Source: Chitinophagaceae bacterium
GTDB lineage: Bacteria > Bacteroidota > Bacteroidia > Chitinophagales > Chitinophagaceae
Assembly (NCBI GenBank): GCA_027486835.1
Contig: JAIXOJ010000050.1
Location: 1 to 46,378 of the forward strand
Direction: 5' to 3'
Length of the DNA: 46,378 bases
The position numbers and the translations under genes are program-made. The notes beneath the pieces were generated by a model. That model had not been told where the DNA came from. It made no database searches and saw nothing but the letters and a program-made list of their open reading frames with translations. Shown here in pieces: positions 16,414-26,368 of the stretch. How positions within the stretch are numbered: the stretch's first letter is position 1; each line of letters begins with the position of its first letter.

Positions 16414-18687
16414 ATGCCCGAATACGAAAATCGTTTAGCCGCATTGTACCAGCTTAATTTATTGGATAGTGGAAATGAACCCGTTTTCAATAACTTGGTA
16501 GCATTGGCTGCTGCTACATGCCAAACGAAACTTGCATTTATCACCCTCATTGATAATCAACGATTATGGTTTAAATCAGCTTTTGGAACAGATGCTACCG
16601 AAGTACCCATCAAGGGTAGCTTTTGCGAACAAGCCATTACAATGGAAGGTTTTTTCGAGATACAAGATACGCTAAACTATCCTGAATTTTGTACTAATAG
16701 TCTTGTGAAAAATTCGCCTCATGTTCGTTTTTATGCTGGTTACCCTTTGAAAATACATGGCCAAAAAATAATCGGCACACTCTGTGTATTAGACGATCAA
16801 CCAAAAACTTTATCTGAACCCCAGCTTGCTGCCTTTAAGAATATAATTCAGATTGCAGAAACCCTTTTTGAACAAGAACTTCATACAAAAGCCTCCAAAG
16901 CCATTTTCGATACTTACTTAAATAGCACTTCAGAAGCTATGTGTATCGTGGGCAATGACCCCTGTTTTCTGCTTTCGTTCAATCAATTATTTTCCAACAC
17001 CATTCATACTATTTATGGCGTTTTCCCAAAAACAGGTGAACCCATCAGTACTTATTTTCATGGTTTTAATCTCGATAATTTCCTAGTTGGGGTAAGCAAA
17101 GCGTTTGCGGGTGAGCCATCTACTGTAGAACGTTTGGTGAATTTTGAAAAATTCTCCGTTTGGTATTTTATGCAATACCTGCCTATTCGTAACCAAGATG
17201 GGCAAGTGATAGCCGTAGCCTTCACTGCAAAAAATGTGAGTAACGAACATAAATATATAGACCTCCTCAATGAAACCAACGAATTGGCCCGTGTGGGTGG
17301 ATGGGAAATCAATTATATCAATAAGGAAACCGTATGGACAACCGTTACTCGGCAAATCTTTGAGGTTGCGGAGGAATACCAACCAAACCCTTTATCCTTT
17401 TTTGATTTTATCAACGATGAAAATCTAAGTAATCTCCTGCGTTTATTGATTGATGAAGCCATTCATAACAAGACGTTATTTAAAATAGAAGTACCCATCA
17501 TTACGCCTAATAATACCACCAAATGGTTAGTATTACGAGGCAAACCAGCTTTTCAAGACAACCAATGTGTCCGAATATTTGGGGCAGTAGGTGATATAAC
17601 CAGAGATAAAGAACTGAGAAAATCCCTACTTGAAAGTAGAGAACAGTACAAGGGCATTATTGAGAGTTCCAGCGACATTATTTATGAACTAGATATTGAT
17701 GGCCTTTTCGCTTTTGTTTCGCCAGTTTGGACAAAATTGCTTGGACATGATACGGAGGAAGTCATTGGAAAAAGCTACATGGAATATATGCACCCTGACG
17801 ACATTAGGCGATGCCATAAATTTTGTAGAGAACTCTTCGCCACCCGCAAAGCAGATAACCCAATCGAATATCGGCTGCTACATAAAAAAGGGCATTATGA
17901 ATGGCATGAATCTACTTGCAGCACCATCACTAGAAATGGCAAACTTTACATCATTGGCATTGGCAGGGAAATTACCCAGTGGAAAATTGCCCAAGAGCGA
18001 CTGCAACACCTCAACAAACAATTACTAGACAATTCAATACAGTTGAAAGACTCTGAGAAACGATATAGTGACTTGTTTAGGTTAAGCCCCCAACCGATGT
18101 ACATGTTTAGTTTAGAGGATTTTAAAATCACATCGGTAAATGAAGCAGCCATCCAGCATTATGGCTATTCTAGGGACGAATTTCTAGCCAAGACCATTTT
18201 GGATATGTTACCAGAACAGATACAATCCGATGCGCGCATTTTCTTACAAACAAAAGCACAGGAAGAAGGCTATTATGCCATGAGAAGTAGCCATGTTAAA
18301 CAAGACGGAACCATTTTTGATGTGGATGTTTATAGCAGTCAAATAACCATCAATCAGCAAAAATTTAGACTGGTGCTCAGTATTGACATGACCAAAGAAC
18401 TAATCCGTTCTCGCGCCATCGAAAAACAAAACGAAATGTTTAAAGAAATAGCCTGGATGCAATCTCATGTAGTGCGTGCCCCTCTTGCAAACATTATGGG
18501 ATTGATTGAGGTAATCAAATCCAAAAAAATCGAAGACGTAAAACGCCTAGATATTGTTCATCACCTGCTTTCCGAGGCAGAAAAATTTGACGAAATCATC
18601 AAACTTATTTCGAAGAAAGCCACAGAAGCCAACGTGATTGTTGTTGATGGTATTGACAATAATCTTGACTATAGAGGGTTAAAATAA
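16414..18687 (+). CDS. GAF/multi-PAS sensor protein with HisKA-like end but no ATPase domain
   Basis: A 757-residue soluble sensor. Residues about 1-155 are a GAF domain of the type that begins LYQLNLLDSG and contains LWFKSAFG and GSFCEQAI. Four PAS-like domains follow (about 160-280, 285-400, 410-525, 545-670); the third reads SSDIIYELDIDGLFAFVSPVW, and several end in the PAC-type strand. The C-terminus (about 675-750) has IAWMQSHVVRAPLANIMGL, which resembles a HisKA H-box with a conserved His and R-x-PL. The protein stops 70 residues later with no HATPase (no N, G1 or G2 box). It may signal by dimerisation or through a partner kinase. No response regulator is adjacent, and rlmH follows at 113 bp. 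Confidence 0.85.
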   Translation: MPEYENRLAALYQLNLLDSGNEPVFNNLVALAAATCQTKLAFITLIDNQRLWFKSAFGTDATEVPIKGSFCEQAITMEGFFEIQDTLNYPEFCTNSLVKNSPHVRFYAGYPLKIHGQKIIGTLCVLDDQPKTLSEPQLAAFKNIIQIAETLFEQELHTKASKAIFDTYLNSTSEAMCIVGNDPCFLLSFNQLFSNTIHTIYGVFPKTGEPISTYFHGFNLDNFLVGVSKAFAGEPSTVERLVNFEKFSVWYFMQYLPIRNQDGQVIAVAFTAKNVSNEHKYIDLLNETNELARVGGWEINYINKETVWTTVTRQIFEVAEEYQPNPLSFFDFINDENLSNLLRLLIDEAIHNKTLFKIEVPIITPNNTTKWLVLRGKPAFQDNQCVRIFGAVGDITRDKELRKSLLESREQYKGIIESSSDIIYELDIDGLFAFVSPVWTKLLGHDTEEVIGKSYMEYMHPDDIRRCHKFCRELFATRKADNPIEYRLLHKKGHYEWHESTCSTITRNGKLYIIGIGREITQWKIAQERLQHLNKQLLDNSIQLKDSEKRYSDLFRLSPQPMYMFSLEDFKITSVNEAAIQHYGYSRDEFLAKTILDMLPEQIQSDARIFLQTKAQEEGYYAMRSSHVKQDGTIFDVDVYSSQITINQQKFRLVLSIDMTKELIRSRAIEKQNEMFKEIAWMQSHVVRAPLANIMGLIEVIKSKKIEDVKRLDIVHHLLSEAEKFDEIIKLISKKATEANVIVVDGIDNNLDYRGLK

Positions 18688-18800
18688 ATGCTGCCATTCC
18701 CCCGTCTTTCCCCCCTTTATGAGTGCTGTTATATGGTGCAAATAGTCGTCATTATTGAACTATTACTATTGCAATAATTCCTCCCCCTACTTTTACCCCT

Positions 18801-19274
18801 ATGAAAATTACCCTTTGCAGTATCGGCAAACCACATGACCCTAACCTACAGAAAGCGATAGATGATTTCACTCAACGAATCAGTAATTATTTTCCTGTAG
18901 AGTGGCTCATTGTTCCACCCCCAAAAAATGCTGCAGTAATGAATATAGAAGCGGTAAAAAAAGCAGAGGGCAGCGCTGTAATGAACCATATAAGTAAAGA
19001 AGATTTTCTGGTATTGCTAGACGAAAGAGGCAAGAACATCAGTTCCCCAGAATTGGCAAATTTGCTACAACAAAAGGCTAATGAAAGTACCAAACGACTA
19101 GTGTTTTTAATTGGTGGTGCTTTTGGCGTGGATGATCTGTTGACCAAAAGAGCGCAGTTTACTTGGAGTTTTTCAAAACTGGTTTTTCCTCACATGATTG
19201 CCCGATTGGTACTAGCTGAGCAGATATACAGAGCCTGTACTATTCTAAGAAACGAAAAGTACCACCATGTATAA
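18801..19274 (+). CDS. rlmH: 23S rRNA pseudouridine-1915 N3-methyltransferase RlmH
   Basis: A 157-residue SPOUT methyltransferase that methylates pseudouridine 1915 in helix 69 of 23S rRNA. Length matches the family (about 155). The SAM-binding knot is visible in FLIGGAFGVDD (about 103-112) and the C-terminal signature RLVLAEQIYRACTILRNEKYHH. The start MKITLCSIGK is the usual one. A TACTTTTA box at 18788-18795, one base off TAnnTTTG, ends 5 nt before the ATG, so the mRNA may be nearly leaderless. Confidence 0.96.
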   Translation: MKITLCSIGKPHDPNLQKAIDDFTQRISNYFPVEWLIVPPPKNAAVMNIEAVKKAEGSAVMNHISKEDFLVLLDERGKNISSPELANLLQQKANESTKRLVFLIGGAFGVDDLLTKRAQFTWSFSKLVFPHMIARLVLAEQIYRACTILRNEKYHHV

Positions 19275-19341
19275 AAGCACGATTGCTTACCCCTACCTCA
19301 GAAAATCAGGTGCGCTTCTAGCCACCTAGCTTTTTTTCCAT

Positions 19342-19349
19342 TACGTTTG
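19342..19349 (+). promoter_or_regulatory. Bacteroidota -7 box TACGTTTG for the polyprenyl synthase gene
   Basis: Exact TAnnTTTG ending 4 nt before the ATG at 19354, implying a transcript that starts at or very near the start codon. Confidence 0.6.
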
Positions 19350-19353
19350 TGCC

Positions 19354-20319
19354 ATGCACAGTTTTGAAGAATTGGTAAAAGCCTTTGCCACACGTTTTAA
19401 TACCAACCATTTTCCCAAAGAACCCAATAGCCTTTATGAGCCTGGCAACTACTTTTTAAGCATGGGTGGCAAACGTATTAGACCCGTGATGAGCTTGATG
19501 GGTTGCGAATTGTTTGGCGAAATACCAGAAGATGCTTGGAACGTAGCCATTGCCATCGAACTCTTTCACAATTTCACCTTGATTCATGATGACATAATGG
19601 ATGCCGCTCCCCTACGAAGGGGCATGGAAACTGTACATACCAAATACAACAGCAGCACCGCCTTGCTATGTGGTGATGTAATGATGATTAAGGCTTATCA
19701 ATACCTTAATAAGATTGGATTGGAACACTTGAAAGCAGTGCTAGAGGTGTTTAACAAAACGGCTGCCGAAGTATGCGAAGGACAACAGCTCGACATGGAT
19801 TTTGAACAACAATCAAACGTGTTGCTGGACGATTACCTGCACATGATTAGCCTTAAAACTTCTGTATTATTGGCTGCGAGTTTACAACTAGGGGCTATTA
19901 TTGGTGGAGCGGGCGAGGCAAACTGTAAAAATATTTATGCCTTTGGCTTGCATCTTGGCCTGGCCTTTCAAATTCAAGACGACTATTTGGACGCCTTTGG
20001 CGACCCAGAAAAATTTGGGAAAGATGTGGGGGGCGATATTCGTCAAAACAAAAAAACATTCTTGTTATTACACGCCCTCCAAGTGGCAACACCAGCCCAA
20101 AAAGCAACAATTGAATCACTCATGCAAACAAACCCTCCTGACAAAGTAGCCCAGATGTTAGCTGTATTTAAAGCTTGCAATGTGGATGCATGGGCAAAAG
20201 AACTAAAAGAGCAATACCTCGCCAAAGCATATGAATATTTTGATGAAATTGCAGTAACTGCTGCCAGAAAAACACCTTTAAAAGATTTGGCGTCTTTTCT
20301 AATTCAAAGAGATTATTAG
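19354..20319 (+). CDS. Polyprenyl (trans-isoprenyl) diphosphate synthase
   Basis: A 321-residue all-alpha isoprenyl synthase that condenses isopentenyl diphosphate with an allylic diphosphate. The first Asp-rich motif is DDIMD at 79-83 and the second DDYLD at 209-213 (followed by AFGD). GGKRIRP at 38-44 binds substrate. The two residues before the first motif are Ile-His, the spot that governs chain length, so I do not name the product; short-chain (farnesyl/geranylgeranyl) and longer products are both possible. Its nearest neighbours are unrelated in function. The gene converges with recQ. Confidence 0.94.
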   Translation: MHSFEELVKAFATRFNTNHFPKEPNSLYEPGNYFLSMGGKRIRPVMSLMGCELFGEIPEDAWNVAIAIELFHNFTLIHDDIMDAAPLRRGMETVHTKYNSSTALLCGDVMMIKAYQYLNKIGLEHLKAVLEVFNKTAAEVCEGQQLDMDFEQQSNVLLDDYLHMISLKTSVLLAASLQLGAIIGGAGEANCKNIYAFGLHLGLAFQIQDDYLDAFGDPEKFGKDVGGDIRQNKKTFLLLHALQVATPAQKATIESLMQTNPPDKVAQMLAVFKACNVDAWAKELKEQYLAKAYEYFDEIAVTAARKTPLKDLASFLIQRDY

Positions 20320-20796
20320 TAGGTTCTTGGTACTAAGTTTTAGGATTTAGGTAGGAAGTTGTAGTTGGTAGGTAGCAAACAGCATTGAATCAACCAATTA
20401 AATGCAGCGTTAGTTGTGTAAATGCAACTTTAGAAGGGAGTATAACGCCTATTGCCGCTAATTTTATTTGCCATGCTCCAAAGTAGGTTGACGGAGAAAT
20501 TATGAATTACACTAAGTTCCACAGAGGTTTTCACAAAGTGCCACTGAGGCTTATAGTTCAGTGGTAATACTATATAACCTCCTAACTAAGAGTCCATTTT
20601 TAGACACTCTGTCGGTAATTCCCCTCTCGAGGGGTGGCGGAACGCCGGGGTGGTAATTCGCGTAGGTTAAACTGCTAGGAAACATTGGCTCATAATCTCT
20701 TACTCTGTGTCTACTCTGTGCAACTAAGTGAAATAACTAAGCGTACAATCATCCTAAAATCAACGATATGCAAATACAGCAAACTTTTTAGCCCCC
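20320..20796. other. Convergent intergenic region with several repeats
   Basis: The gap between the polyprenyl synthase gene and recQ holds a G/T-rich short-period run (about 20316-20375), a double-hairpin element (20614-20659), and short runs of the CTGTGTCTACTCTGTG type near 20704-20720. No gene was seen. Confidence 0.5.
20614..20659. repeat. Double-hairpin element flanked by 8-bp direct repeats
   Basis: Two adjacent hairpins, CCCCTC-tc-GAGGGG (20621-20634) and GGCG-gaa-CGCC (20636-20646), lie between two copies of GGTAATTC (20614-20621 and 20652-20659). This resembles short GC-rich repeats I associate with Bacteroidota intergenic regions; the direct repeats could be a target duplication. 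Confidence 0.6.
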
Positions 20797-22962
20797 TTAT
20801 CCCTTTACTACTGAAAGTACCAATTTAATTTCACCATAGCTGATGTCTTCTGGCAAACTTTCCTTAAGTGATTTCATTGATATTTTATCCCATTGAGCAA
20901 GTGCTGCCTCAATTAATGCTTGTTTCTCAGCAGATACTAATTCAGAAAGCTGTAACTCCCCAGAACCCACATAAAAAGCCAAATGCCCTTCTATTGTACT
21001 TGTTGTAAAGCCTCTTGCTGTGGCTATTTCAGCTACAGATTTGCCTTCGTTCCACATATCAAATGAAATACGTTTAGAATCATTGTCTTTTTCATTACTA
21101 CCTTGTTTTCGCTCCCTTTTTGGAGCTTTCAGTTCTACCCTTGTTACCAATTGCTTCTGTTGACAATAAGTTTGTACAACATTTAGAAATGCAGCCCCAT
21201 ATTTCTCCACCTTAAATGCACCAAAGCCCGACATTTTTGCTAAATCAATCGTGTTCAATGGTAAGTAAGTGGCTAAATCCAGCAAAGAACTGTCGCTAAA
21301 AATGAGATAGGCGGGAACATTTTGCACTTTAGCAAGCAAGTTGCGTTGCTCTTTTAGTAGCTCAAACAAAGTTTCTTCATATGGATGTTCTTGATAAATA
21401 ACAGGTTCATTGGTGGTAGGTTGCTCCACTTCAATTGGTGTAGGCAGCATTGCTTTTGCTGATTTAAACAACACCTCCTTTCCTTTTTCCGTTAGCCTCA
21501 AAACATTGTAATGGTTGGCATCTTTTAGTAAATACCCCCCATATACCAATTCATTGGCATAATGTGTCCATTCCCCCTTTGGACGATCTTTTCCAATACC
21601 ATAAACAGACAATAACTTGTGCTCCGCCCATATTTTCTCACTATTACTGCCTTTTATCACGTCCACAATATAATTCAACCCAAATTGTTCCTTCACCCTT
21701 GCCACTGTACTCAATATTTTCTGTGCCGTAATGGTTGCATCAACAAGTTGTGGTTTGTTCAAGCAGGTATCACAATTTCCGCAAAAATCTGGTGCCTCCT
21801 CACCAAAATATTGGAGTAGAAACTGGCGACGGCATTGTCGCGTTTCGCAAAAAGCGACCATTTGCTGGAGCTTATCCGTAAGAATTTTGGTTTGCTCTGC
21901 ATTGCCCTCCACCTCAGCAAAACTTTTCAACTTGATGGCATCGCCATAACTGTAATACAGCACTACTTCGCTTGGTAGCCCGTCTCGGCCTGCCCTACCC
22001 GTTTCTTGGTAGTAACCCTCAATGTTTTTGGGTAAATCAGCATGAATCACAAATCGAACATTGCTTTTGTTAATGCCCATCCCAAAAGCCACCGTGGCCA
22101 CGATTACCCTAATTTCATCTCGAAGAAAAAGTTCTTGCCGCTCCTGTCTTGTGAGCGAGTCCAAACCGGCATGATAGGCCATAGCCGAAATACCATCCCT
22201 TGCCAAGTCAGCCGCTAAGTTTTCGGTGCCATTGCGGCTAAGGCAGTAAATGATGCCGCTGTCTTTTGCATGTTTTTTCAAATAGGCCAGCAAATCTGGA
22301 TAATGCCTTTGTTTTGGTTTTACATGGTATTGAATATTGGGTCTATTGAAACTATTTTCAAAAACTGTAGGATTATCCAGGTGCAGTTTATCAATGATAT
22401 CTCTCTTCGTTTCCCCATCTGCAGTTGCAGTCAAAGCAATAACAGGTTTGGTTGGAAAATGAATTTTTAGTTTATCCAATATCCTGTATTCTGGTCTAAA
22501 GTCATGCCCCCATTGGCTTATGCAATGTGCTTCGTCAATGGCAAAAAGACAAACGGGGATGGTAGATAAAAATTTGAAGAAAGAATCTTCGCTACCCACT
22601 AATCGCTCAGGAGCTAGATAGAGTAATTTGAGTTCGTTATTTTTTAGTTGTTGGATAATAACAGACTGTTCATAGCTAGAAAGACTACTATTAAGGTAAG
22701 CTGCCGATACACCAGATTGTCGAAGGCTATCCACTTGATCCTTCATCAATGCAATCAATGGACTAACCACCACCGCTACACCTTCCATACACAGTGCAGG
22801 CACTTGGTAACAAAGACTTTTTCCTCCACCTGTAGGCATTAATACTACGGTGTCTTTTCCATCCAATACCGATTGTACAATCGCAGATTGATTGAACCGA
22901 AAATCATCGTACCCAAAAACGGACTGCAATACTTGCAGCGGCTGTGTTTGTTGCAATTTCAT
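20797..22962 (-). CDS. recQ: ATP-dependent DNA helicase RecQ
   Basis: A 721-residue 3'-5' helicase. TGGGKS (44-49) is Walker A and DEAH is at 143-146. The second RecA lobe has GMGINKSNVRFVIHADLP and TGRAGRDG. The zinc-binding RQC region shows CETRQCRRQFLLQYFGE then CGNCDTC, followed by a winged helix, an HRDC domain, and a C-terminal helix-turn-helix (VAEIATARGFTTSTIEGH) often found in Bacteroidota and Firmicutes RecQ. I place the start at the ATG at 22962 (MKLQQTQPLQ). The in-frame ATG 48 bp upstream lies before a TATTTTCG box at 22987-22994, which is a likely promoter. Length and motifs are complete. Confidence 0.95.
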   Translation of the reverse strand: MKLQQTQPLQVLQSVFGYDDFRFNQSAIVQSVLDGKDTVVLMPTGGGKSLCYQVPALCMEGVAVVVSPLIALMKDQVDSLRQSGVSAAYLNSSLSSYEQSVIIQQLKNNELKLLYLAPERLVGSEDSFFKFLSTIPVCLFAIDEAHCISQWGHDFRPEYRILDKLKIHFPTKPVIALTATADGETKRDIIDKLHLDNPTVFENSFNRPNIQYHVKPKQRHYPDLLAYLKKHAKDSGIIYCLSRNGTENLAADLARDGISAMAYHAGLDSLTRQERQELFLRDEIRVIVATVAFGMGINKSNVRFVIHADLPKNIEGYYQETGRAGRDGLPSEVVLYYSYGDAIKLKSFAEVEGNAEQTKILTDKLQQMVAFCETRQCRRQFLLQYFGEEAPDFCGNCDTCLNKPQLVDATITAQKILSTVARVKEQFGLNYIVDVIKGSNSEKIWAEHKLLSVYGIGKDRPKGEWTHYANELVYGGYLLKDANHYNVLRLTEKGKEVLFKSAKAMLPTPIEVEQPTTNEPVIYQEHPYEETLFELLKEQRNLLAKVQNVPAYLIFSDSSLLDLATYLPLNTIDLAKMSGFGAFKVEKYGAAFLNVVQTYCQQKQLVTRVELKAPKRERKQGSNEKDNDSKRISFDMWNEGKSVAEIATARGFTTSTIEGHLAFYVGSGELQLSELVSAEKQALIEAALAQWDKISMKSLKESLPEDISYGEIKLVLSVVKG

Positions 22963-23397
22963 GACATTTAACTTTAATTTGCGCAGCGAAAATATTGAAT
23001 TACTGCACATCTAAACATTCCTGTTTATTTCATCAGTTGGAAATACAAATTTTCTCCCCATCAAAAAAATGGAGTGCAGCAATCTTTGGATGATTTACCA
23101 AACCTACTTTTGAATTAAATCTTTTATACCCCATCTAAACACAATAAAACCATTGGGATTTATACCAACCGAAGGGGATTTGCATTTTTGAAACGACAAT
23201 AGTGGCGCATTTCAGATGGTTATTTTTTGACAGAAATACCTTCAATTAGTAAACAACTTTTATCAAACTTCCCTTTTTTGCTCCAAGTCTTTGCGACTTC
23301 TTTGCGTATGAAACTTTGCGCACTTTGCGTGAAAAAACCCTCAGGCTTATTTCTGTAAAGGGTGTTTTAAATTCTAACAATTTAGGATGTTCATATA
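22963..23397. other. Intergenic region between mutS and recQ
   Basis: 435 bp holding the recQ promoter at its left edge and the CTTTGCG repeats at 23289-23329. Otherwise AT-rich with no gene or RNA recognised. Confidence 0.5.
23289..23329. repeat. Four copies of CTTTGCG
   Basis: CTTTGCG occurs at 23289, 23300, 23314 and 23323 (irregular spacing of 9-14 bp). Short runs of this kind recur in intergenic DNA of Bacteroidota genomes, from memory. Confidence 0.6.
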
Positions 23398-26055
23398 CTA
23401 ATGCACCATCGACTTAATTTCTTGCAACTTCAGCAGGGCTTCTACCGGCGTTAAACGGTTAATATCAATATGGCTTAGTACCTTTCTTATATCATCAAAA
23501 GTTTGGGAATGGGCATCAAAAATGGATAACTGAACCTGTGGTGCTGTTAATCCTTTCACGGCTTTTCGGGTATTTTTAGTAGAAACTACCGTCGCTTGCA
23601 TCCCTTCGCCTGAAGGACTAGCTTCGGTCGTTTCATTTACATGTTTGGCTTCCAATTGCTTCAAAATATCATTAGCACGATCAATCAGTTGAGGAGGCAT
23701 ACCTGCCATTTTAGCTACATGAATACCAAAGCTGTGTGTACTTCCACCAGGTGCCAGCTTTCGTAAAAAAATAATTTTATTGCCAATTTCTTTGTTAGTC
23801 ACATGGTAGTTCTTTACCCTGCCTAGCTTCGCTTCTAACTCGTTTAACTCATGGTAATGGGTGGCAAATAGTGTCTTCGGGGCAGCAGTAGCATGGTGCA
23901 AAAACTCAACAATGCTCCACGCAATGGAAATTCCATCGTAAGTAGAGGTACCACGACCAATTTCATCGAGCAAAACAAGACTTCTTTCCGAAATATTATT
24001 GATGATACTAGCGGTTTCATTCATTTCAACCATAAAGGTACTCTCCCCCCCGCTTAAATTATCGCTTGCCCCTACCCTAGTGAAAATTTTGTCTGTAAGT
24101 GGAATTTGTGCGGTTGCAGCAGGTACAAAACTGCCAATATGTGCCATCAATGTAATCAAAGCGGTTTGCCGTAATATGGCACTTTTACCACTCATATTGG
24201 GCCCGGTTAAAATAATTATTTGCGTTTCGCTTGGGTCTAAAAATATATCGTTGGTCACATAGGTTTCACCTGGTGGCAAGTGTTGCTCAATCACGGGATG
24301 TCTGCTTTCGGTTAACGATAAGGCCAACCCAATGTGCATTGTTGGTTGTACATAATTGTTTCGAACTGCATTTTCAGCAAAACAAAGTAGGCAATCCAAA
24401 ATGGCCAAAACCTGCGCATTTACCTGTATGGGCGATATATAATCTTGTAAAGCCAATAGTAGTTGATCATATAATTGCTGCTCGATAGCTAAAATTTTAT
24501 CTTCAGCCCCCATTATTTTTTCCTCATACTCTTTCAATTCTGGGGTAATATATCGTTCCGCATTCGCCAATGTTTGTTTTCGTATCCAATTGGCGGGTAC
24601 TTTACTTTTATGAATATTGGTTACTTCCAAATAGTACCCAAATACATTGTTGAAACTAATTTTTAAGGAAGAAATGCCTGTGTTTTCTGCCTCACGCTGT
24701 TGTATAGACTGCAAATATTCTTTTCCTCCCGAAGCTATTTGTCTTAATTCATCGAGCCTACCATCAACCCCCACGTTAATTACCCCTCCTTTATTCATAG
24801 CTACGGGTGTGGCTTCGCTAATTTCTTTCAATATCTTTTCCACAATAAATGAACATGGATTGAGGGAATCACCTATTCGTTTCAAATAATCATTATCGGT
24901 AAGTGACAATTGCATTTTTACTTGTTCTGCCAATTGTAGCCCTTTAGCCAACTGTAATACTTCTCTGGGATTTATTTTCTTTAGGGGTAATTTACTCACC
25001 AACCGCTCCACATCGCCACATTGCTTGATGGCATTAGCCAATATCTTTCGGATATCGGTTTGAGTCACAAAATAGGCAACTGTAACCAATCTTTCATTGA
25101 TTTTCACTAAATCTTTTAAGGGCAATACCAACCATCTTTTCAGCATCCTGGCTCCCATCGGACTTACTGTGTTATCTAAAATTTTCAGAAGAGAAGGGCC
25201 GTCCCCTAAACCAGTAGAGAGCAATTCCAAGTTACGAATGGTAAATCGATCCATCCAAAGAAAATCCTCTTTTTCCATCCGTTGCAATGTGGTAATATGT
25301 TGCAGATTCGGGTGTTCTGTTTCTTTTAAATAATGTAGAATTACCCCGGCTGCAACAATTCCTGCTTGCATGTTTTCAATGCCAAAACCTTTTAAAGAAT
25401 GCGTTTGAAAGTGTTTGAGCAAACTTTCAGTGGCATAAGCTGCTTCAAATAACCAGCTCTCCATTATATAGGTATAGAATTTGGTGCCGAAATACTCTTT
25501 GAATGGTTTCTGAAATCCTCGTTGATAAATTACCTCAGCAGGTTTAAGGCTTTGTAGTAGCTTATCTATGTACTCAAGATTGCCCTCGGCTAAGAAAAAC
25601 TCACCAGTACTAATATCCAGAAATGCTACCCCAAGCATGGCCTCCGTTTGAAAATGAACAGCCGCTAAAAAATTGTTGCTGCCATGTTCTAATAATTTGT
25701 CGTTTGTAGCTACACCAGGTGTTACCAACTCGGTCACCCCTCTTTTCACAATACCCTTCGCTAGTTTTGGATCTTCTAATTGGTCGCAAATGGCCACCCT
25801 ATACCCTGCTTTCACCAACTTATGCAAATAAGTATCCAAAGCATGATGTGGAAATCCTGCCAATTGACTGCTATTTGCATCGCCATTATTACGCTTTGTA
25901 AGCGTAATACCTAATACATTGGCAGCTTTCACCGCATCATCACCAAAAGTTTCGTAAAAATCACCTACTCGAAATAGCAAAATAGCATCAGGATACTTTT
26001 GCTTGATGGCTCGATGTTGCTGCATAAGGGGGGTATCTGCGGTTGCTTTTGACAT
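23398..26055 (-). CDS. mutS: DNA mismatch repair protein MutS
   Basis: An 885-residue mismatch-recognition ATPase of the MutS1 type. The mismatch-binding F-x-E is at residues 33-35 (GDFYETFGDD). Connector, lever and clamp domains follow. The ATPase has GPNMSGKS at 618-625, the STFMVEM signature near 672-678, LLDEIGRGTS near 695-704, and THYHEL. The C-terminus (about 810-885) carries the linker and short helical tail found in MutS1. The start is MSKATADTPL; the exact -7 box TATATTTG ends 5 nt upstream. mutL is not in the window. Length is normal. Confidence 0.97.
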   Translation of the reverse strand: MSKATADTPLMQQHRAIKQKYPDAILLFRVGDFYETFGDDAVKAANVLGITLTKRNNGDANSSQLAGFPHHALDTYLHKLVKAGYRVAICDQLEDPKLAKGIVKRGVTELVTPGVATNDKLLEHGSNNFLAAVHFQTEAMLGVAFLDISTGEFFLAEGNLEYIDKLLQSLKPAEVIYQRGFQKPFKEYFGTKFYTYIMESWLFEAAYATESLLKHFQTHSLKGFGIENMQAGIVAAGVILHYLKETEHPNLQHITTLQRMEKEDFLWMDRFTIRNLELLSTGLGDGPSLLKILDNTVSPMGARMLKRWLVLPLKDLVKINERLVTVAYFVTQTDIRKILANAIKQCGDVERLVSKLPLKKINPREVLQLAKGLQLAEQVKMQLSLTDNDYLKRIGDSLNPCSFIVEKILKEISEATPVAMNKGGVINVGVDGRLDELRQIASGGKEYLQSIQQREAENTGISSLKISFNNVFGYYLEVTNIHKSKVPANWIRKQTLANAERYITPELKEYEEKIMGAEDKILAIEQQLYDQLLLALQDYISPIQVNAQVLAILDCLLCFAENAVRNNYVQPTMHIGLALSLTESRHPVIEQHLPPGETYVTNDIFLDPSETQIIILTGPNMSGKSAILRQTALITLMAHIGSFVPAATAQIPLTDKIFTRVGASDNLSGGESTFMVEMNETASIINNISERSLVLLDEIGRGTSTYDGISIAWSIVEFLHHATAAPKTLFATHYHELNELEAKLGRVKNYHVTNKEIGNKIIFLRKLAPGGSTHSFGIHVAKMAGMPPQLIDRANDILKQLEAKHVNETTEASPSGEGMQATVVSTKNTRKAVKGLTAPQVQLSIFDAHSQTFDDIRKVLSHIDINRLTPVEALLKLQEIKSMVH

Positions 26056-26368
26056 AGAGGCAAATATATGTTCGTCTACTTGGAATTTCTTAGTTACCCA
26101 ATTAGTTTATCACCAAAAAATGTGGCACTTCAAAGCTTTTCCACTAACCTTTAATCAAACAAGCAAAAAAGCAGAAGTGGTTTTTATTTAATGCAAAATT
26201 ATAGCCTCCACTAAAAGTTAGATAGAAGTTTGTACATATTGCGGATGAATAAAACGATTAAATAAAATCCTTGTACCTATTTAAATTTCAAAACCAAGCC
26301 AAAAAAAGTAAACATGGCTATATTGCGGCCTTACCATTTTTTATATCTCTCATAAAATTTTGTTCAAC
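26056..26368. other. Divergent intergenic region, mutS / fructose-bisphosphate aldolase
   Basis: 313 bp. It contains the mutS -7 box at 26061-26068 (minus) and, next to the aldolase start, AAATTTTG ending 6 nt before its ATG, one base off the consensus. Nothing else recognised. Confidence 0.45.
26061..26068 (-). promoter_or_regulatory. Bacteroidota -7 box TATATTTG for mutS
   Basis: Exact TAnnTTTG on the minus strand, 5 nt upstream of the mutS ATG (26055). Confidence 0.6.
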
